A stretch of 64,000 nucleotides of DNA, taken from contig BQMF02000648.1 in NCBI GenBank assembly GCA_027922465.2, positions 124,001-188,000 of the forward strand. The letters run 5' to 3'. The stretch is from Turritopsis dohrnii. Its lineage: Eukaryota > Cnidaria > Hydrozoa > Anthoathecata > Oceaniidae. The notes under the pieces are model-generated. The model did no database searches. It was not told where the DNA came from and saw nothing but the letters and a program-made list of their open reading frames with translations. The translations under genes and the position numbers were made by a program. Of the stretch, positions 11,541 through 24,436 are shown piece by piece; within the stretch, counting starts at the first letter, position 1; each line of letters starts with the position of its first letter.

Positions 11541-11924
11541 AATAAAGATTGAAGTTTCGCTTTTACCTTTTTGACCAAATTGTAAAAAATGAAGGGTATA
11601 GTATACTCATATTAACGTTTCTTATGAAAATGCTTTAACCAAAATTCTCCTTTCGTCATTCAAGCATGATTATCCATCAGGCTGCGATTGGTTTATTTTG
11701 CAGTTTTAAAGGTTCATTTTGTTTTTAGTTCAAAATCTTATATGATACCTCAATGACTTCTTATCAGAGATCACCCACTACGTTATTTTGTAATATCTAG
11801 TAACGACTAAAAGCATGAACTGAAGGGAAGAAATGAAGATATTTTAACGAAATTAAATTTGGCGATTTTAAAATGTGATCATTATTCCATGCTATAAATT
11901 TTTGCAATTTAGGATAATAATCGC
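11541..11924. other. No recognisable gene
   Basis: AT-rich spacer between the inverted-repeat block and a MITE. Nothing further is seen. Confidence 0.5.
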
Positions 11925-11928
11925 TTAA

Positions 11929-12162
11929 GGGTCTGTTACAAAAGTACTTGTTATGTCGGACGGACAAATCGATACTTCAGGGCCATATAAAAAACAGCAC
12001 GTTTATGATACAATATCAAGCAAACGTTTTTCAAAGGCATACTAGAATAGAATTTACAAAATTCCAAAACATGATTTCCACAAGGATGATAGTCAAAAAA
12101 TATTGAAACAAACAGTTATCGTGTCGGATGGACTAATATGCTAATACTTTTGTAACAGTCCT
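11929..12162. mobile_element. MITE family A, copy 1 (234 bp)
   Basis: Inverted ends GGGTCTGTTACAAAAGTA and its imperfect mirror are flanked by TTAA on both sides (11925-11928, 12163-12166). The interior is about 90% similar by eye to 50055-50283. No coding capacity. Confidence 0.75.
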
Positions 12163-12392
12163 TTAACACCAGAATTCACTCTAATAATAGATTTCCTGAA
12201 TAGTACTGTGTAACGGAATGGAGAATGAAGATTTTTCAATTTGAATATGAAGGATATACAACCATAGAAAATAATAGAATGAACTATTCATTAAAACCAT
12301 GTAAAATGATACAACAAATTTTGTATCTATCAACAGAGAAATATAGACAGAAAAATAATCTTTTAAAAGTAGCTAACAAACTACAATTCAAA

Positions 12393-15300
12393 ATGATATC
12401 TCAGGATTTCCTGGTATTTTATTCCATGGCAACACTTATCTGTACCGTTCAGGGAAACACACCTAATATTCAGTACTTGAAGCACCAGGACAACTTCCCT
12501 GGCAAAATTGGATGGATAAATGTGAAATGTTATGAAAATGCAACATTGAACCTCCCTCCTGTTGGGATAGAAAATGTCGGTTCGAAAGAGGAATGTGCCG
12601 CAGCGTGCGTAAAATCACTTGGTCGTTGCAAAAGCGCAAATTTCAAAAACGTGAATGGTGGACATAGGTGTGAAATCCTAGACAACGACAAGTTCAACAA
12701 TTCGAATGCTTTTGCACCAGAACTTTTCACAAACCACCTTGCAATCGAGGTAAGATTTAAGCTTGTTGGGTTTGCCCAACACAATGCCATCATTCTATCG
12801 TCATCGTTGGGAACTCTCTTAATTCGTCTGCAGGAACGAGGTAATACGCAATACGTTGCTCATTTACACAGGCAAAAATAACTAAGTTTAAACCGCAAAC
12901 AAACCCTTTCATCAAGAACCAATGAAATAAAGGTAAAACTTCAATAAACATCTAAACTTAACAGGAATGGCAATAAGAAGGAACTGAAGAATTGTGGTAT
13001 TCTGTTTTTGATTCTTCTTTGTTTTGTTCACTTGCACTTTTACGAAGATTCTCTGTTTAACCTCCTAGTCAACTGTTTCGGTCAAAAGTTGCGATGTTTC
13101 GTACAAAAGATGTGACGTGTCTTAGGGAGCGTTCTCTGGATATGAAATTTCTTTTTTTGTGAATAATTTTGTTAAGCTCCAGATCGTCAGAGTCAGCACT
13201 TGACTCTAGAAGAAGAATTAAAGTAACTCGACGTGAATTGATGTTTATTCGACTTTGAGTGGCGGAATGGTTAAGAACTGCTTACTCGAAGTTTCTAATT
13301 TGAATCAGTAACGTTAGATTATCAGCCTCTTTTTCATTATCATAGAATCCATGTACAGATGAAAATAATTGCCCAAGAGATCGTTTCAAATGCATACCAA
13401 ATTATATTGATAACTCGTTTGAATGCGTGTGTAAAAACCCTTCCTTGCTCATTGAACATGATTGCGTAAGTATTCTTATGTTCCTTACAGACAATACTTC
13501 GTTGGACAAAGGTGAGGAAACTTTCTGACTTGATGATGGCGAGTTTTTCCGACAAAAATAAGTAAAAGGTTGAAATGATTTTTCGTTGGACTAATATGCC
13601 GAATATTTTCGAAAGCGGCAAAAGTTTTGTTTCGTAAAGCTTTTGTCCGTTAAGGTGAAAACATTTGTTTATTTATAAGTGATGACTTCTAACAGGATCA
13701 TCTCTTCAGTTTCTGCTTGAATAAAGTTTTATTATTAGTTACCAGTGCTCTTTGTATATATGTGGTCACCAAGACGATAGGTTTTGTTAATACCGACATT
13801 CCCCCACCCCTCTAAATAACGTGGGAGAATAAAAGTATCAGTATTTCGAAGATCCGAGAACCCTACAACCACTTAACTTCACACGTTTGCAGTCTCTGCT
13901 ATGACTTACACCCTTACACTTACACATCTCACACTGACGAACACCCGGGGAAAAATGCCAATTCAGACCCTCAGACTGAGTTTCTAGTGTTTGAGATTGA
14001 GTCTTTTCCTTGGCATGATCATCCCTACTTAGAACTATTATAGGACTTTAAAAAAAAAGAAACATATTGATTGCCTCTCTTTTTTCATGTTCATACTTAG
14101 AGGTGTCCACATGATGGTTACAGATATGTATCGAACCCAAGTGATCCATCCGATGTTCCATACTGTGTATGCAAAAGAGGTTTAAATCCAATTGCTGACT
14201 GTGGAACAACAACTCTCTGTGAACAGACAAGTGAACCAGTAGAGATAACGAATGTTAAATTTCCAGGTTATCCTGTATTCCAAGCATTGTGTGATGATGG
14301 TGAGTAGGCATGCGTGACCATGTTAAAAATGTTTTTCTCTTGTGACGCCTTTTTCTTTTCACTCGCTGACTGAGCGCAGTCTCATACAATTCTCATACAT
14401 TACACTTACAACGCATCTTCCCCACAACATAAAACTGTCTACGGGAACTGAATAGTTTGTTTCTAAGAGGAGCATAGGGTTGGAAACTAAACACGTTTTA
14501 AGCATAAAACGCTGGCTTGTTGAAAACGGATGATATATCATAATTCAATTGCTGAGAATGTCAATATCCCACAGATTGCAATGATATCCGCGGTTCATTC
14601 CTTCCTGTAAATAATAAATTTACAATAAATAAATTTCCTGTATAGGGAAATATTAATTACAACTCTTGAAACGTTATTTCGTCAGCAATTCTAATTGATC
14701 AGGATCTAGATCCTGTGTAAATAGCGTTAAGGACGTCAGCCAGAATGATCAATTTCATTTTGTTCTTTTTGTTCTTTTGGGTGATACTTGCCACTTTCTA
14801 TACACGACATTGGTTTAATTTTAATATTCTCTGGAATTAAAATCCTCTTCATAGGTTGGCTGAAGATCATGGAAAGAAGAGATGGTTCAATACCATTTGA
14901 TTTGCCTTGGAATGACTACAAAGTTGGTTTTGGTGAAATTGAAAATGAGCATTGGTTGGGAAATGATAAAATCCATTTGATTACTACTCAGTTAGCAGTT
15001 GAATTGCAAATAAAGGTGATTACGGGCCTAACACCCGAAAGTTATCAATACGAGACGTTTCAGGTTGCTAATGAACAGAATGCATACAGATTAACGATTG
15101 CAGGTGACCAGTGTAAGTCATTTTTGTTAATGATAGTTTGAGAGATAATTGGTGTTAGTGCAAATTTTTAAGAGCCAGGGGCGATTACTGAAAATCTTGA
15201 TTTTTGGTTGGGGTAGGGCACTAATTCGATTTGGTCGAGGAAAATTTTAGTCACACCCCCAAGAAATTGGGTGACTGTTCCCCGACTTTTTTTTCCACGA

Positions 15301-15775
15301 TAAGGTAGTACTTGACGAGATCGGTAAGAGTGTCTAAATACAATAGAATAATTAATTTTTCATCATTAAGAAGGAGGTACTACCAACCTGATGCCCAGGA
15401 CTTATAAGAACGACAGTGAAAGTGATCAAAAAGAAGTTTTGGGACGAGGTTACCTCAACCCTCTTCTAAGTCTAACATATCTAAAATCGAAAGAAATGAA
15501 ACCTGTTTTGTTTGTTAGGTTCTGCAACTGGATTTGAGAGAGTCATTTGTTGGTCAAACGAAAAAAAATTTACAACAATGGACAGAGACAATGATGATTA
15601 TGACATAGGGAACTGTGCACACGAGGATGGAGGGTGGTGGTATGTTGGCCCGTGCTACGAAACAAGATTGACTGGACACTATGAACAAGGCGTTTTGTTG
15701 GGTAGCGTAAATGGCGATGCTGACATAACTTTTGCACGAATGTCTATTCGAAAAAAAACTACAATTGACAAGTAA
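12393..15775 (+). CDS. Secreted PAN-domain fibrinogen-related protein
   Basis: Four exons join in phase: 12393-12749, 14101-14299, 14855-15112 and 15519-15775, giving about 356 residues. The ATG at 12393 starts a hydrophobic leader (FLVFYSMATLICTVQG). Exon 1 then encodes a Cys-rich PAN/apple-like region with IENVGSKEECAAACV. Exon 2 is a short Cys-rich linker (YCVCKRGLNPIADCG). Exons 3 and 4 encode a fibrinogen C-terminal domain: GWLKIMERRDGS, DYKVGFGEIENEHWLGND, then DRDNDDYDIGNCA (calcium site) and GGWWYVGPC. Splice sites are canonical (GTAAGA, GTGAGT, GTAAGT). The domain pairing suggests an extracellular lectin-like recognition or adhesion protein; the ligand is unknown. The 14855-15112 exon could also start with different phase, but G+GT is consistent with the protein pattern. 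Confidence 0.85.
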
Positions 15776-16009
15776 TTTTCCCCGATAAGGTATCATTCAA
15801 AGCAGAAAAATCACTACGAAGGAGTATAAGTTCTAAAAAAAATATACACACTAGTTCAATGAAAATGCTCTTCATCGTAGTGACTTTTGACGATTTTGCC
15901 AAAGGTAATATAAATTAAAGGCTGAACACATTCGTATATTTCTCAGGTTTGCATATCGGAACTGACTTTTATTAGGGAGATAACATTGAAGATCTGTGGT
16001 AGGAATATA

Positions 16010-16483
16010 CCGGGTGAGTCAATAAAAAGTACCGATGTTTCACAAAAGATATCGTTCGATTGAATATCTGTGAAAGATAGTTATTTTTATTTCTGAATAG
16101 AGGAATCCTTTACCTATATTTTGGTGTATTACTTTTCTTATTTGATTGAGTAGAAAAAAGTTATAGACAAAAAACTGGAACCGGTGCTTGTAAAAATCTT
16201 TGAAAAATGGACAAAAAAGCCGAGCAAAATGTCTGTAAACACGAATTTTGTATTCATTGCAAACCAGAAGGGAATGAAACACATACACAATTAAATGTGG
16301 TAAACTTATTTTTCTTATTTATTCCCAATAATTAAGTTCAGTAGTATAACAAATTAGAAAAGTGATACACCAAAATATAGGTAAGGGATTCCTCTATTCA
16401 GAAATAAAAACAGCTATCTTTCATAATTTTTTAATCGCAAGATATTTTTTGTGAAACATCGGTACTTTTTTTGACTCACCCGG
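16010..16483. mobile_element. MITE family B, copy 1 (474 bp, TA-flanked)
   Basis: Ends CCGGGTGAGTCAATAAAAAG and CTTTTTTTGACTCACCCGG are inverted and flanked by TA at 16008-16009 and 16484-16485, as in Tc1/mariner-type elements. Inverted similarity extends inward for about 130 bp (GATAGTTATTTTTATTTCTG). No transposase. Confidence 0.8.
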
Positions 16484-16967
16484 TATATTTAACAGCATTC
16501 TGTTTATCGCGATAACCCGTTTTTTACCTTTATATTTTAAATTGTTCCGATTCAATATGGTTTGTTATACTGTGGAGATTGAATCTTGACAAAAAACATT
16601 TTCGGCACGTTTCGTGGAAAGCTTTTGTTAACATTTTTATACACAGCGTTGTTAAATTTATTTGCGCTAAAATTGTTTTTCCACTATCACATTTCGCGCG
16701 GAAAAGCGTAATTCGTAAATATTCGTAAATATTCGTAAATATTCGTTAAAACTCCAGCCAAACTTTTATATTTGAAAACGTTTATATACTCACTTTATTA
16801 CATCGAATTTTATAACGTTATATACGGTATACCGCTTATAACTTTTTTTTTTACTTTCGCTACAGACACAACTAATTTATGTAAATTGATGTAAATTCAT
16901 ATTATGAAATAAAAAATGAAAATGTCCTTTTGTTTTTGAGAATTTATATTTCTTAAGAAACAAATAA
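16484..16967. other. No recognisable gene; short repeat
   Basis: AT-rich spacer. It contains three tandem copies of the 11-mer CGTAAATATTC near 16711-16745. Confidence 0.5.
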
Positions 16968-17283
16968 CGAATTCCTCTATTAACCGCCCGGTCTCTTATT
17001 AAATTTTTTAGTATTATTCTATTAGTAATAAATCCATTAGTCTAGTCCAGTAGCCTGTCCCTCCTGCGCTAATAAAAAATCCCATAAATCCCGATTTCCC
17101 GATATTAGACATCGGAGCTTAGAGCGACTGGATCTAGGCTGAAGAAAAATTTGTTATTTTTCTAATAACCAGCACACGGGCACTTCTTAGATTTAATTTA
17201 AATTCAAATTTAATATTTAAATTTATTTTGAATTTATAGGGGGCGCTTATTAGAGGGGGCGATTAAAAGAGGAAATACGGTAT
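16968..17283. mobile_element. Possible MITE with imperfect inverted ends
   Basis: The left end reads ATTCCTCTATTAACCGCCCG. The right end reads GGGGGCGATTAAAAGAGGAA followed by ATACGGTA. The two are imperfect inverted repeats rich in CGCCC/GGGCG within AT-rich DNA. No coding content. Confidence 0.45.
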
Positions 17284-18188
17284 TTCAGATTTGTGGCCAA
17301 CAAAACGCGAGTAAATACCTCCGAATTTCTGGTAAAAATTAATCAACTGAACACGTTTGTTCAAGGAAACAAGTTCATCGAACGAAGTAAATACTTTGTC
17401 GTCTCATAAAGACTGTTTATGTCATGTTTATGCATTCCGCAAAATGTAAAGATAAATTAAATCCTTGATCATCCGTTCTTATAAGTTCAGGGGGAATTGT
17501 AGTAGAACCCGAAAGACTATGGTATTATTACATAAGAAATGATTGTATTTAATCCAAAGTAAAAATACATCGGCTTAGCTATATTTTCAGTTTTACACTA
17601 TGACATTCTTCAATAAAATTATTGACACCATACTCCATTCAACTTAAATTCCGCAAGGCTGGAAAATTTATGCATTATGATTGACTGACATTAAAAGCCG
17701 AACCAAAAAATCTTTTCATCTGTCCACCCACAACCAAAACAACATAAAAAAAATCACCCAGAATTTTTCGCTGAATGGAAAACGGCATTTGTACATTTCT
17801 CTGTCTAGTTTTTCATACCAGAGGCGGATCCAGGGGGTAGTAAAAAAAAAACAAACTGGAAGGGTACAGTGCAATAAAATTCCTTTTTAATTATAAGTAT
17901 TCTTATACCTATTGATTTACGGACCACTTGAGAATACTTCATTACCATCTTTAGCTCTTTCAATTCTAAATGGTTCTCCTCCATAAATTTTGGCTACGCT
18001 TCTACCCTCATATTGTATCAGCAATATTCATAAACATAACAAAAATACTATCAAACACGGTCTTAAAGCCATGACATTTCCAGACTATATTACACGCAGT
18101 CCACATTAGTGTATTTTCCAACATCATCAGGAGGCTATCGATTGAATCGTTGACTGGCTGGCTACCTGACGTAATTAACCAATAAGAA
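17284..18188. other. No recognisable gene
   Basis: Intergenic. AGGCGGATCCAGGGGGT near 17822 resembles the end of a hAT element, but no partner end was found. Confidence 0.45.
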
Positions 18189-20067
18189 TCATTTGCTAAG
18201 TACATTTTCTACAAATGCTTGTAAATCGTCAGCTTGCTTAACTCCAATGAACTGGTCGACAATGTCACCTTCTTTTAATGCCAACACAGTGGGCACCGAC
18301 ATCACCTGTTTTAATAATATTGTTACACGACGAGTTTACACGATAATAGAAGTCATACCGGTTCCAGTTTTTTATGATATAATAATTATGATTATTGTGT
18401 GTGTAAGAAAAAACATCACAAAAAGGGAGAAAAAGTCGTGTTTTTAAAAGTTAAAACTCATTTTCCAAAATTTGACCAGTGAAGAATGAACAAATTCCTG
18501 CCCCTGATTGGATACCATCCAACAACGAAAGAAGATGCTGTGAGTATAAAATGTTCAGATTGAAAATTTAAACGGGATTGCTGTAATTCTCAAGATAGAC
18601 TGACATTGTCAAATTTTCACAAATTTACAACTGCGCCTGAAGTAATCCCACAGCAAAGTAATTGAAGTTATGGAAGAAAACTGAATGAATAGAACTGGTC
18701 AATTAAGATCAACATGCGGCAAGAATGAAGAAGACATTAAAAGCTTAAGACGAATCCCTGATGTTTTACTCACGTTATATTCAAGAGCAAGGTCTTGTAG
18801 TTCATCTACATCAACCTTAGCCAAGTCCACTTTACCATCATACGTTTCCATGACTGATTGTAGGATTGGGGTAAGCGCTTTGCAGGGTTGACACCAACTG
18901 GTGATAACATAAAACAAAAAAAGTGAGTTATGTATTTGGGTAGGGTAAGAAATTTTAATACAGTTCCCAAAAGACAAGCCTTGTCTTATTAATTTGCTAT
19001 ATATACCACCATAACATAACAAAATCTGTATTGTGTATTGTGAATCAGTACTTTTAATAGTTATATACTAATATAAATAAATACAAATATAAGTAGTATA
19101 AACAACTCTTTTCTTTCGGTATCAAGAGACTACATTACACATAGCCTTCTTGCACCAACAGCTCCTTGGAACTTTTTTTTGTAGCTAACCCTTTTTACCT
19201 AAATTCAACCTTCCAATTGTGAATTTGTACTATAAACATTATGTGAATTCCATTATGCCACATTTCTTTTTGCAGGGCGTATAAATAAGCCCCATATAAA
19301 TTTACTCACTTATACTAAGTTGTCGGAATTTGTATATGTAGCAATACTGCCTAGATTGAAGATTTTTGTGTAATCTTATGTGGAGTAGTCCATCATTTTC
19401 GTTTACACATTTCATTTCATGTTTTTTTATTGTGTATCTAATCCTATTGACATGCAGAAATCAGGAATATAGAGATCAAACACACTTAAAAGATGTGTTA
19501 CAGAAACAAGTGTTTATAAAAAATAAAACATTTTAAGAAAATGCAGCCTTCTCGGACTGACAATAAATTTATGACTACTCATCTAGCAGTAAAAAAAATT
19601 CATAATTCTACAATGAGAATGTAAATAAGATATGCAACATGGTATCAAAAAGGGATGAAAAGAAGAAAACTATTTACGTTTAGAACTTTAAGCTTCCTCC
19701 TTCACGGATTCATCAACTAAGTAAAAAACGTTGCAAAATTTATAATGTATTGGTTTCATTTCGTACGATGTCAAATTTTGACATCAGAGCTCATTTTGAA
19801 CTTGTTTTGGTAGTGGTATTTTGATACTAATTTGTTTTATTTATTTGATACTAGCTTGTCATTTCATAAATAAACAACATTATACCTGGCATGAAAATCA
19901 ACAAGGACAGGAACTTTGGACTGTAAAACCTTCTCATCAAATTCTGCTGGTGAAGTAACATTGTAAGTTAAAGCTCTTCTGGCAGTCTTTGTTAAAATTG
20001 ATGAACTTCCACTCACATACACTGGATTGAAATGAGCTCGATGGTGAGATACGATACGAAAAGCCAT
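18189..20067 (-). CDS. Mitochondrial-type thioredoxin, complete
   Basis: Three exons on the minus strand, 20067-19886, 18897-18774 and 18305-18189, give 140 residues. Exon 1 starts at ATG and has an Arg/Ser-rich, acid-poor leader of about 35-40 residues, typical of mitochondrial import. It then runs into VPVLVDFHA. Exon 2 completes the active site as SWCQPCK, followed by GKVDLAKVDVDELQDLALEYNV. Exon 3 holds the cis-Pro motif SVPTVLALK and ends ADDLQAFVENVLSK. Donors GTATAA and GTGAGT and both CAG acceptors are canonical. It should reduce protein disulfides with NADPH-thioredoxin reductase in mitochondria. The usual WCGPC has Gln in place of Gly. Closest family by pattern: animal TXN2. Confidence 0.9.
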
Positions 20068-21480
20068 TGTTATTTATATAACTAAAGAGAAACATATAGA
20101 TATAGAAAAAATAAATAGTCTATACACTCTTATTCCACCTTAAAGACTTGAACACAACAATTTCAAAAAGATTGCATGAATTTACAAAATCAATATTCTT
20201 TTTAAATTCTTTTTCCATTTTTTTTGGAGCTTAAAAAGTTCCAGTAAGCAAAGCAATACCTATCTCAGACCTTTTCTGAGCATAATCCAAGATGAAAATA
20301 TCAGTGCTTCAACAATAAAGAAAATATAGAGAGATAGCCTATGATTTAGCTCATTATGACTTCAGTACCTTTGTACTGTAACATATCGTACAATCGCCTG
20401 TTAAGTGTTGCAACTAGAATTTTTGGTCTTTTTGGGTTTTTTGACAATATCGTAATTTATTTCAAAATCAACAACAAATGTTGCAAAAAATACACAATTT
20501 TTTTCGATTTTTGATCATTTAATGAGCAGTTATGAAAAGGAAAGGTAAAATCAGTTAGGACTCACTTTGAAAATTTTTAAGTGCAGTGTAATTATTAATA
20601 TTATTGAAAAAAAACAAAGCAAGAGCAATTTGCTACATGAAACATAACGTCAAAGTAATATATAGCTGTTTTTTTAAACATTTTCATCTCTGTCATAAGT
20701 CTATCAGCTCACTGTCAAAAGAGCAGTGCGATATCTATCTTGATCAGTATAATCAATGGTGAGTTCAAAATCAGCATAGAAAAGATATATATTATATCAG
20801 CCACAAAAATGTTGCAATATTTACTGCTGATTTTCAATTTTTTTTGCAATATTTGCTATTGAATTGTGAAACTTTAATGGTGGTTTCACAACACTAACTG
20901 GTGTTTGCAACATTTACCAACAATTGCGGCATTTAATGGCAGGACAACTTTTAATGTGTACCAAGAAGTGAAAAACGAAAAGGTGAAAAAGAAAATATTT
21001 ATAGGCTGTTCATATTGCTTGTATATATAAAGCATCCCTAGTCAATATCACTGCCTTTGAATCACTTTACATTAAATACCAGTCAATACAAGTCAATTGA
21101 CAGAATTCTTATTTCAAGCTGTAGTCAGTTCAAAAGAAATCCCACCACAACATAATATCTATACTAGTATCCTGGCTACTGAAAATGTTTACCATTTTAA
21201 TTTTGAAAATGATGTCAAAATCGCTCTCTCCCATGTGCCTATGTGAAAAGGTACATAAAAATAAAATCATGGAATGGTAAACAGAAATTCGTTACTGAGA
21301 TATTGTCAATCAAATATTTCAAATATAAATAGAAACACCTTTCAGACTCAAACGTTTTGTCACCTTCATAATACCATTGTCAATGTCACAAACCTCAAAA
21401 TACGCAGTGCCATTTTTAATGCTTAACACATACCATTTCCATAGTCGTAAGACAGGTTTGCTACTCCCTTTCAAATAGAC
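20068..21480. other. No recognisable gene
   Basis: AT-rich upstream region of the thioredoxin gene, presumably including its promoter. Scattered GTTGCAA/TTGCAAC words occur near 20460-20940 without a clear repeat unit. Confidence 0.45.
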
Positions 21481-21485
21481 CACAA

Positions 21486-21510
21486 TCAATCAATCAATCA
21501 ATCAATCAAT
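21486..21510. repeat. (CAAT)n microsatellite
   Basis: About six copies of the tetranucleotide CAAT/TCAA in tandem. Confidence 0.9.
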
Positions 21511-21780
21511 TTGACATTATATTTTGTATAGATCACCATCAATATATACAACGATAGTTAATTATTCAAATGATGTAGATATAACTGAAAATTGGGCAAT
21601 TTATAAATTGAGACCACCAAAATTAGCCAAAAAAGCTAGCAAGCGTGATGAACAGCAAGGACATCACAAAACAACCACAGGACATTACAGGATAGGACAA
21701 AATAAAAACAGGCTGAAAAACAAATTTAATGTCAGTGTGAATGAGTGAAGCAGGTCAAAAAAAAAAGCAAAACAAAAAAC

Positions 21781-22138
21781 AATCAACAGGAGTTTTGAAA
21801 TGTGGATTTAAGAGTAGATTTCAATTTAGGCAAAGACAAATACCGGGTGAGTCAAAAAAAGTACCGGTGTTTCACAAAAAATATCTTTCGATTGAATAAC
21901 TATGAAAGATAGTTACTTTTATTTCTGAATAGAGGAATCCTTTGCCTATATTTTGGTGTACCACTTTTCTAGTTTGGTTGAGTAGAAAAAAAGTTATGAA
22001 CCAAAAACTGGAAGCAGTGAAAATCTTTGAAAAATGGACAAAAAAGCCAAGCAAAATGTCTCAAAACGTAACTCAAGGTTTGTCTTTGCCTAAATTGAAA
22101 TCTACTCTTAAATCCACATTTCAAAAGTCTTGTTGATT
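21781..22138. repeat. 60-bp inverted arms straddling a MITE end
   Basis: The left arm 21781-21840 lies just outside a MITE. The right arm, about 22079-22138, lies inside the same MITE. Both contain GAAATGTGGATTTAAGAGTA in inverted orientation and differ at a few bases. Confidence 0.8.
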
Positions 22139-22182
22139 GTTTTTTTTTGTGAAACACCGGTACATTTTTTTGACTCACCCGG
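21843..22182. mobile_element. MITE family B, copy 2 (340 bp, TA-flanked)
   Basis: Ends CCGGGTGAGTCAAAAAAAGT and its inverted partner are flanked by TA (21841-21842, 22183-22184). The interior shares TCTGAATAGAGGAATCCTTT and AAATCTTTGAAAAATGGAC with 16010-16483 but then differs. Confidence 0.8.
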
Positions 22183-22204
22183 TACATCAATTTGGAGTCA
22201 TTGA

Positions 22205-23935
22205 TTAAAAGTTATGACGAAATTGCCAAGATAGCATAGACTGGTGTCTAACAGATTTGAGGCCAAAACAGGAGGTTCTAACAAGACAGGAGTTAATGAG
22301 AGAGGCACGAGTATTGTAAGCATGAGAGAAATCAACTGCAAATGTGATGAGTAAGGGTGAGGGGAGGTTAGCATGATACACAGAATGGAAAAAAGTTACA
22401 TTCTGCATAATGAATTAAGTCAGTAAACTTTAATAAACCCAATTTTACAAACAAAGGTTCTACTGGGGCATCAAAGTCTGAAAAACATATTATACGAACA
22501 GCACAATTTTGCAGAGATGTGATTCGTTGCACATACATAGATACAGGTTGACCACAAACTTGTGCACAATAACTTAAGTGTGAGTAAAACAGGGCAAAGT
22601 AGATAGAAAGGAGGGTCTCCCTGGGTACTATGTGTCTAAGTTTATGTACATAAAATTCCAAGGTATTAAATGTGGTTACTAGGAAAAATCCTTTCACCAC
22701 CAATTGACAATTTAACTTCGAAATCAACAGGCTTTGAGGGTTGTTTAAAGATCAAATATTCAGTTTTGCCAGGGTTAAGAGCAATTTTGTTGGCATTGAG
22801 CCAGTGCCAAAGGAACTTGAGATCTAAATTAACTTTTTTTAAGAGATTTGAGAGATTTGCCGAAGTAAAGGAGATTCGTGTCATCAGCGAAGTGGTGTAC
22901 AACAGAAAACCTAATGGCAATATTTAAATCATTATACAACCAGTGCCGCATCCAGACATTTTTTGGGCATACCGTTTTCTTAGACTAGGTTGGTATAGTG
23001 ACACCCGAATGGTGGGTGCTAAGAGGCAAAAATTTTTGAATTTGAAAAGGTGTAGATGCCAGGAAAATGCACTTCCCAGGAGAGATTTACATAAATTGAT
23101 GTATAAGATCAAGGTAAGTTTTATGTACCTTGATGGACGAATGAGTAACGAGATACAAAGAAATTTTTGAGCAGACAAAAGGGGGACGTTTTAACTCGTG
23201 AACCCCAAACACGAGGACTGAGCGTCAATGCAAAGCTTGACTCTCACAGTCTTAACTTTTTTGTCTGCATTGTGGTCGAAATAAATTCGCATTTTCTAAT
23301 ATATGAACAATAATAAAATGTAAGTTTTTCTTCACATTATTATCTATTATCCTCAGTGGAAAGTATTACAGACTAATGTCGTTTTTTGTTTTTACGGAAT
23401 ATTAAACATTAAATATGGTAGCTGTTAGCTACATAACGCACTAAGTAGCATCTGATGGTATAGTTGAGAATACAATCGCGAATACAAGATATATCGATGC
23501 AAACCTGTAAATACAAAAATTAAGGTCTTTTAAAGGATAATTCTAGACAAAAATGTACAAAAATTAATTATGAAAAACTTTTTTGGGCGTATATTTTTGG
23601 GCACCCATACCGTTCCAACGGTACCAAATCACGTCTGGATGCGGCCCTGACAACATAATAAAGGCCCAAGGACAGAGCCTTGGGGGACACCGTGTCTGAT
23701 AATAGCTAATACTAGAAGAAACTCCATTTAATGTAACAAACTGAGTACAGTTAGTTAGGTATGATTTAAAGAGTTCTAATGGCTTGCCTCTTATGCCATA
23801 ATGAAATAGCTACTTTTTTCAAGAAAATTTCATGACCAACAATATCAAATAGTTTTTGAAGGTCAATAAAAATGCCACAACTTTAATTGCCTTGTCCAGG
23901 GCATCCATGATTTTCTGTGCCATATTGAGGATAGT
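22205..23935 (-). pseudogene. LINE reverse transcriptase relic, split by an insertion
   Basis: Minus-strand fragments in order. 23935-23650 gives MAQKIMDALDKAIK and then a GVSSS...PPRLCPWA-like catalytic region in shifted frames. After the inserted element come LYNDLNIAIR and WLNANKIALNPGKTEYLIF, then LRHIVPRETLLSIYFALFYS and NCAVRIICFSDFDAPVEPLF, and finally LPSPLLITFAVDFSHAYNTR. This is the order of a Jockey/CR1-type ORF2 from reverse transcriptase to C-terminus. Several frameshifts and stops, so inactive. Confidence 0.75.
22941..23649. mobile_element. hAT-like non-autonomous element, 709 bp
   Basis: Ends CAGTGCCGCATCCAGAC and the inverse of CAGGGCCGCATCCAGAC have the CAG-G start common to hAT termini. 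It splits the LINE relic. ACAAC occurs at both junctions, but the full 8-bp duplication expected for hAT is not exact. No transposase inside. Confidence 0.7.
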
Positions 23936-24436
23936 ATGTGTTGTGGAATATTTTTTCCTGAAAAACCCCACCCCACCCTTTGCAATCAAATTTTTTTATA
24001 CCCTCACCTACCCCTTTCATCAACCAACATCATTTACAGCAGAGAATATAAAACAATGGTATTACACAGGCTTGTAAATAATTTTTCTTTGCCTTACGAG
24101 ACACTACATACATCATGTTTATGTCAGACATTATCGTTTCATGTTGGACATCCTTTTCAAAGTTTCTTTCTCAGTGGTATCTGGGATTGTTCAGAAAAAA
24201 AAGGTAAGATAATGATTGTTTTGCCGTAAAAAGTACAGGTGTGTGTTTCAAAAGAAAACTTATGTAACCCATCAAGTCAATGTTAAAATGATTTTGATTG
24301 CCTTGTCACCTCATCTCTAGTCCCACACCAACGTGAAGTTAGCACCACATTTTCCGCTCCACATTTTTCTAGCACCACATTTTCCAGCACCACATTTTTA
24401 ATTCCTCCATCCCCCCAAACAATTACTTAGCAATAG
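23936..24436. other. No recognisable gene; short repeats before the satellite
   Basis: Contains three near-copies of TAGCACCACATTTTCC at about 24340-24400, then passes into the first satellite fragment. Confidence 0.5.

Noticed and set aside
13255..13320. tRNA-like A box (GGCGGAATGGTTAAG)
   Set aside because: No proper B box or cloverleaf stems follow; likely chance or a decayed SINE.
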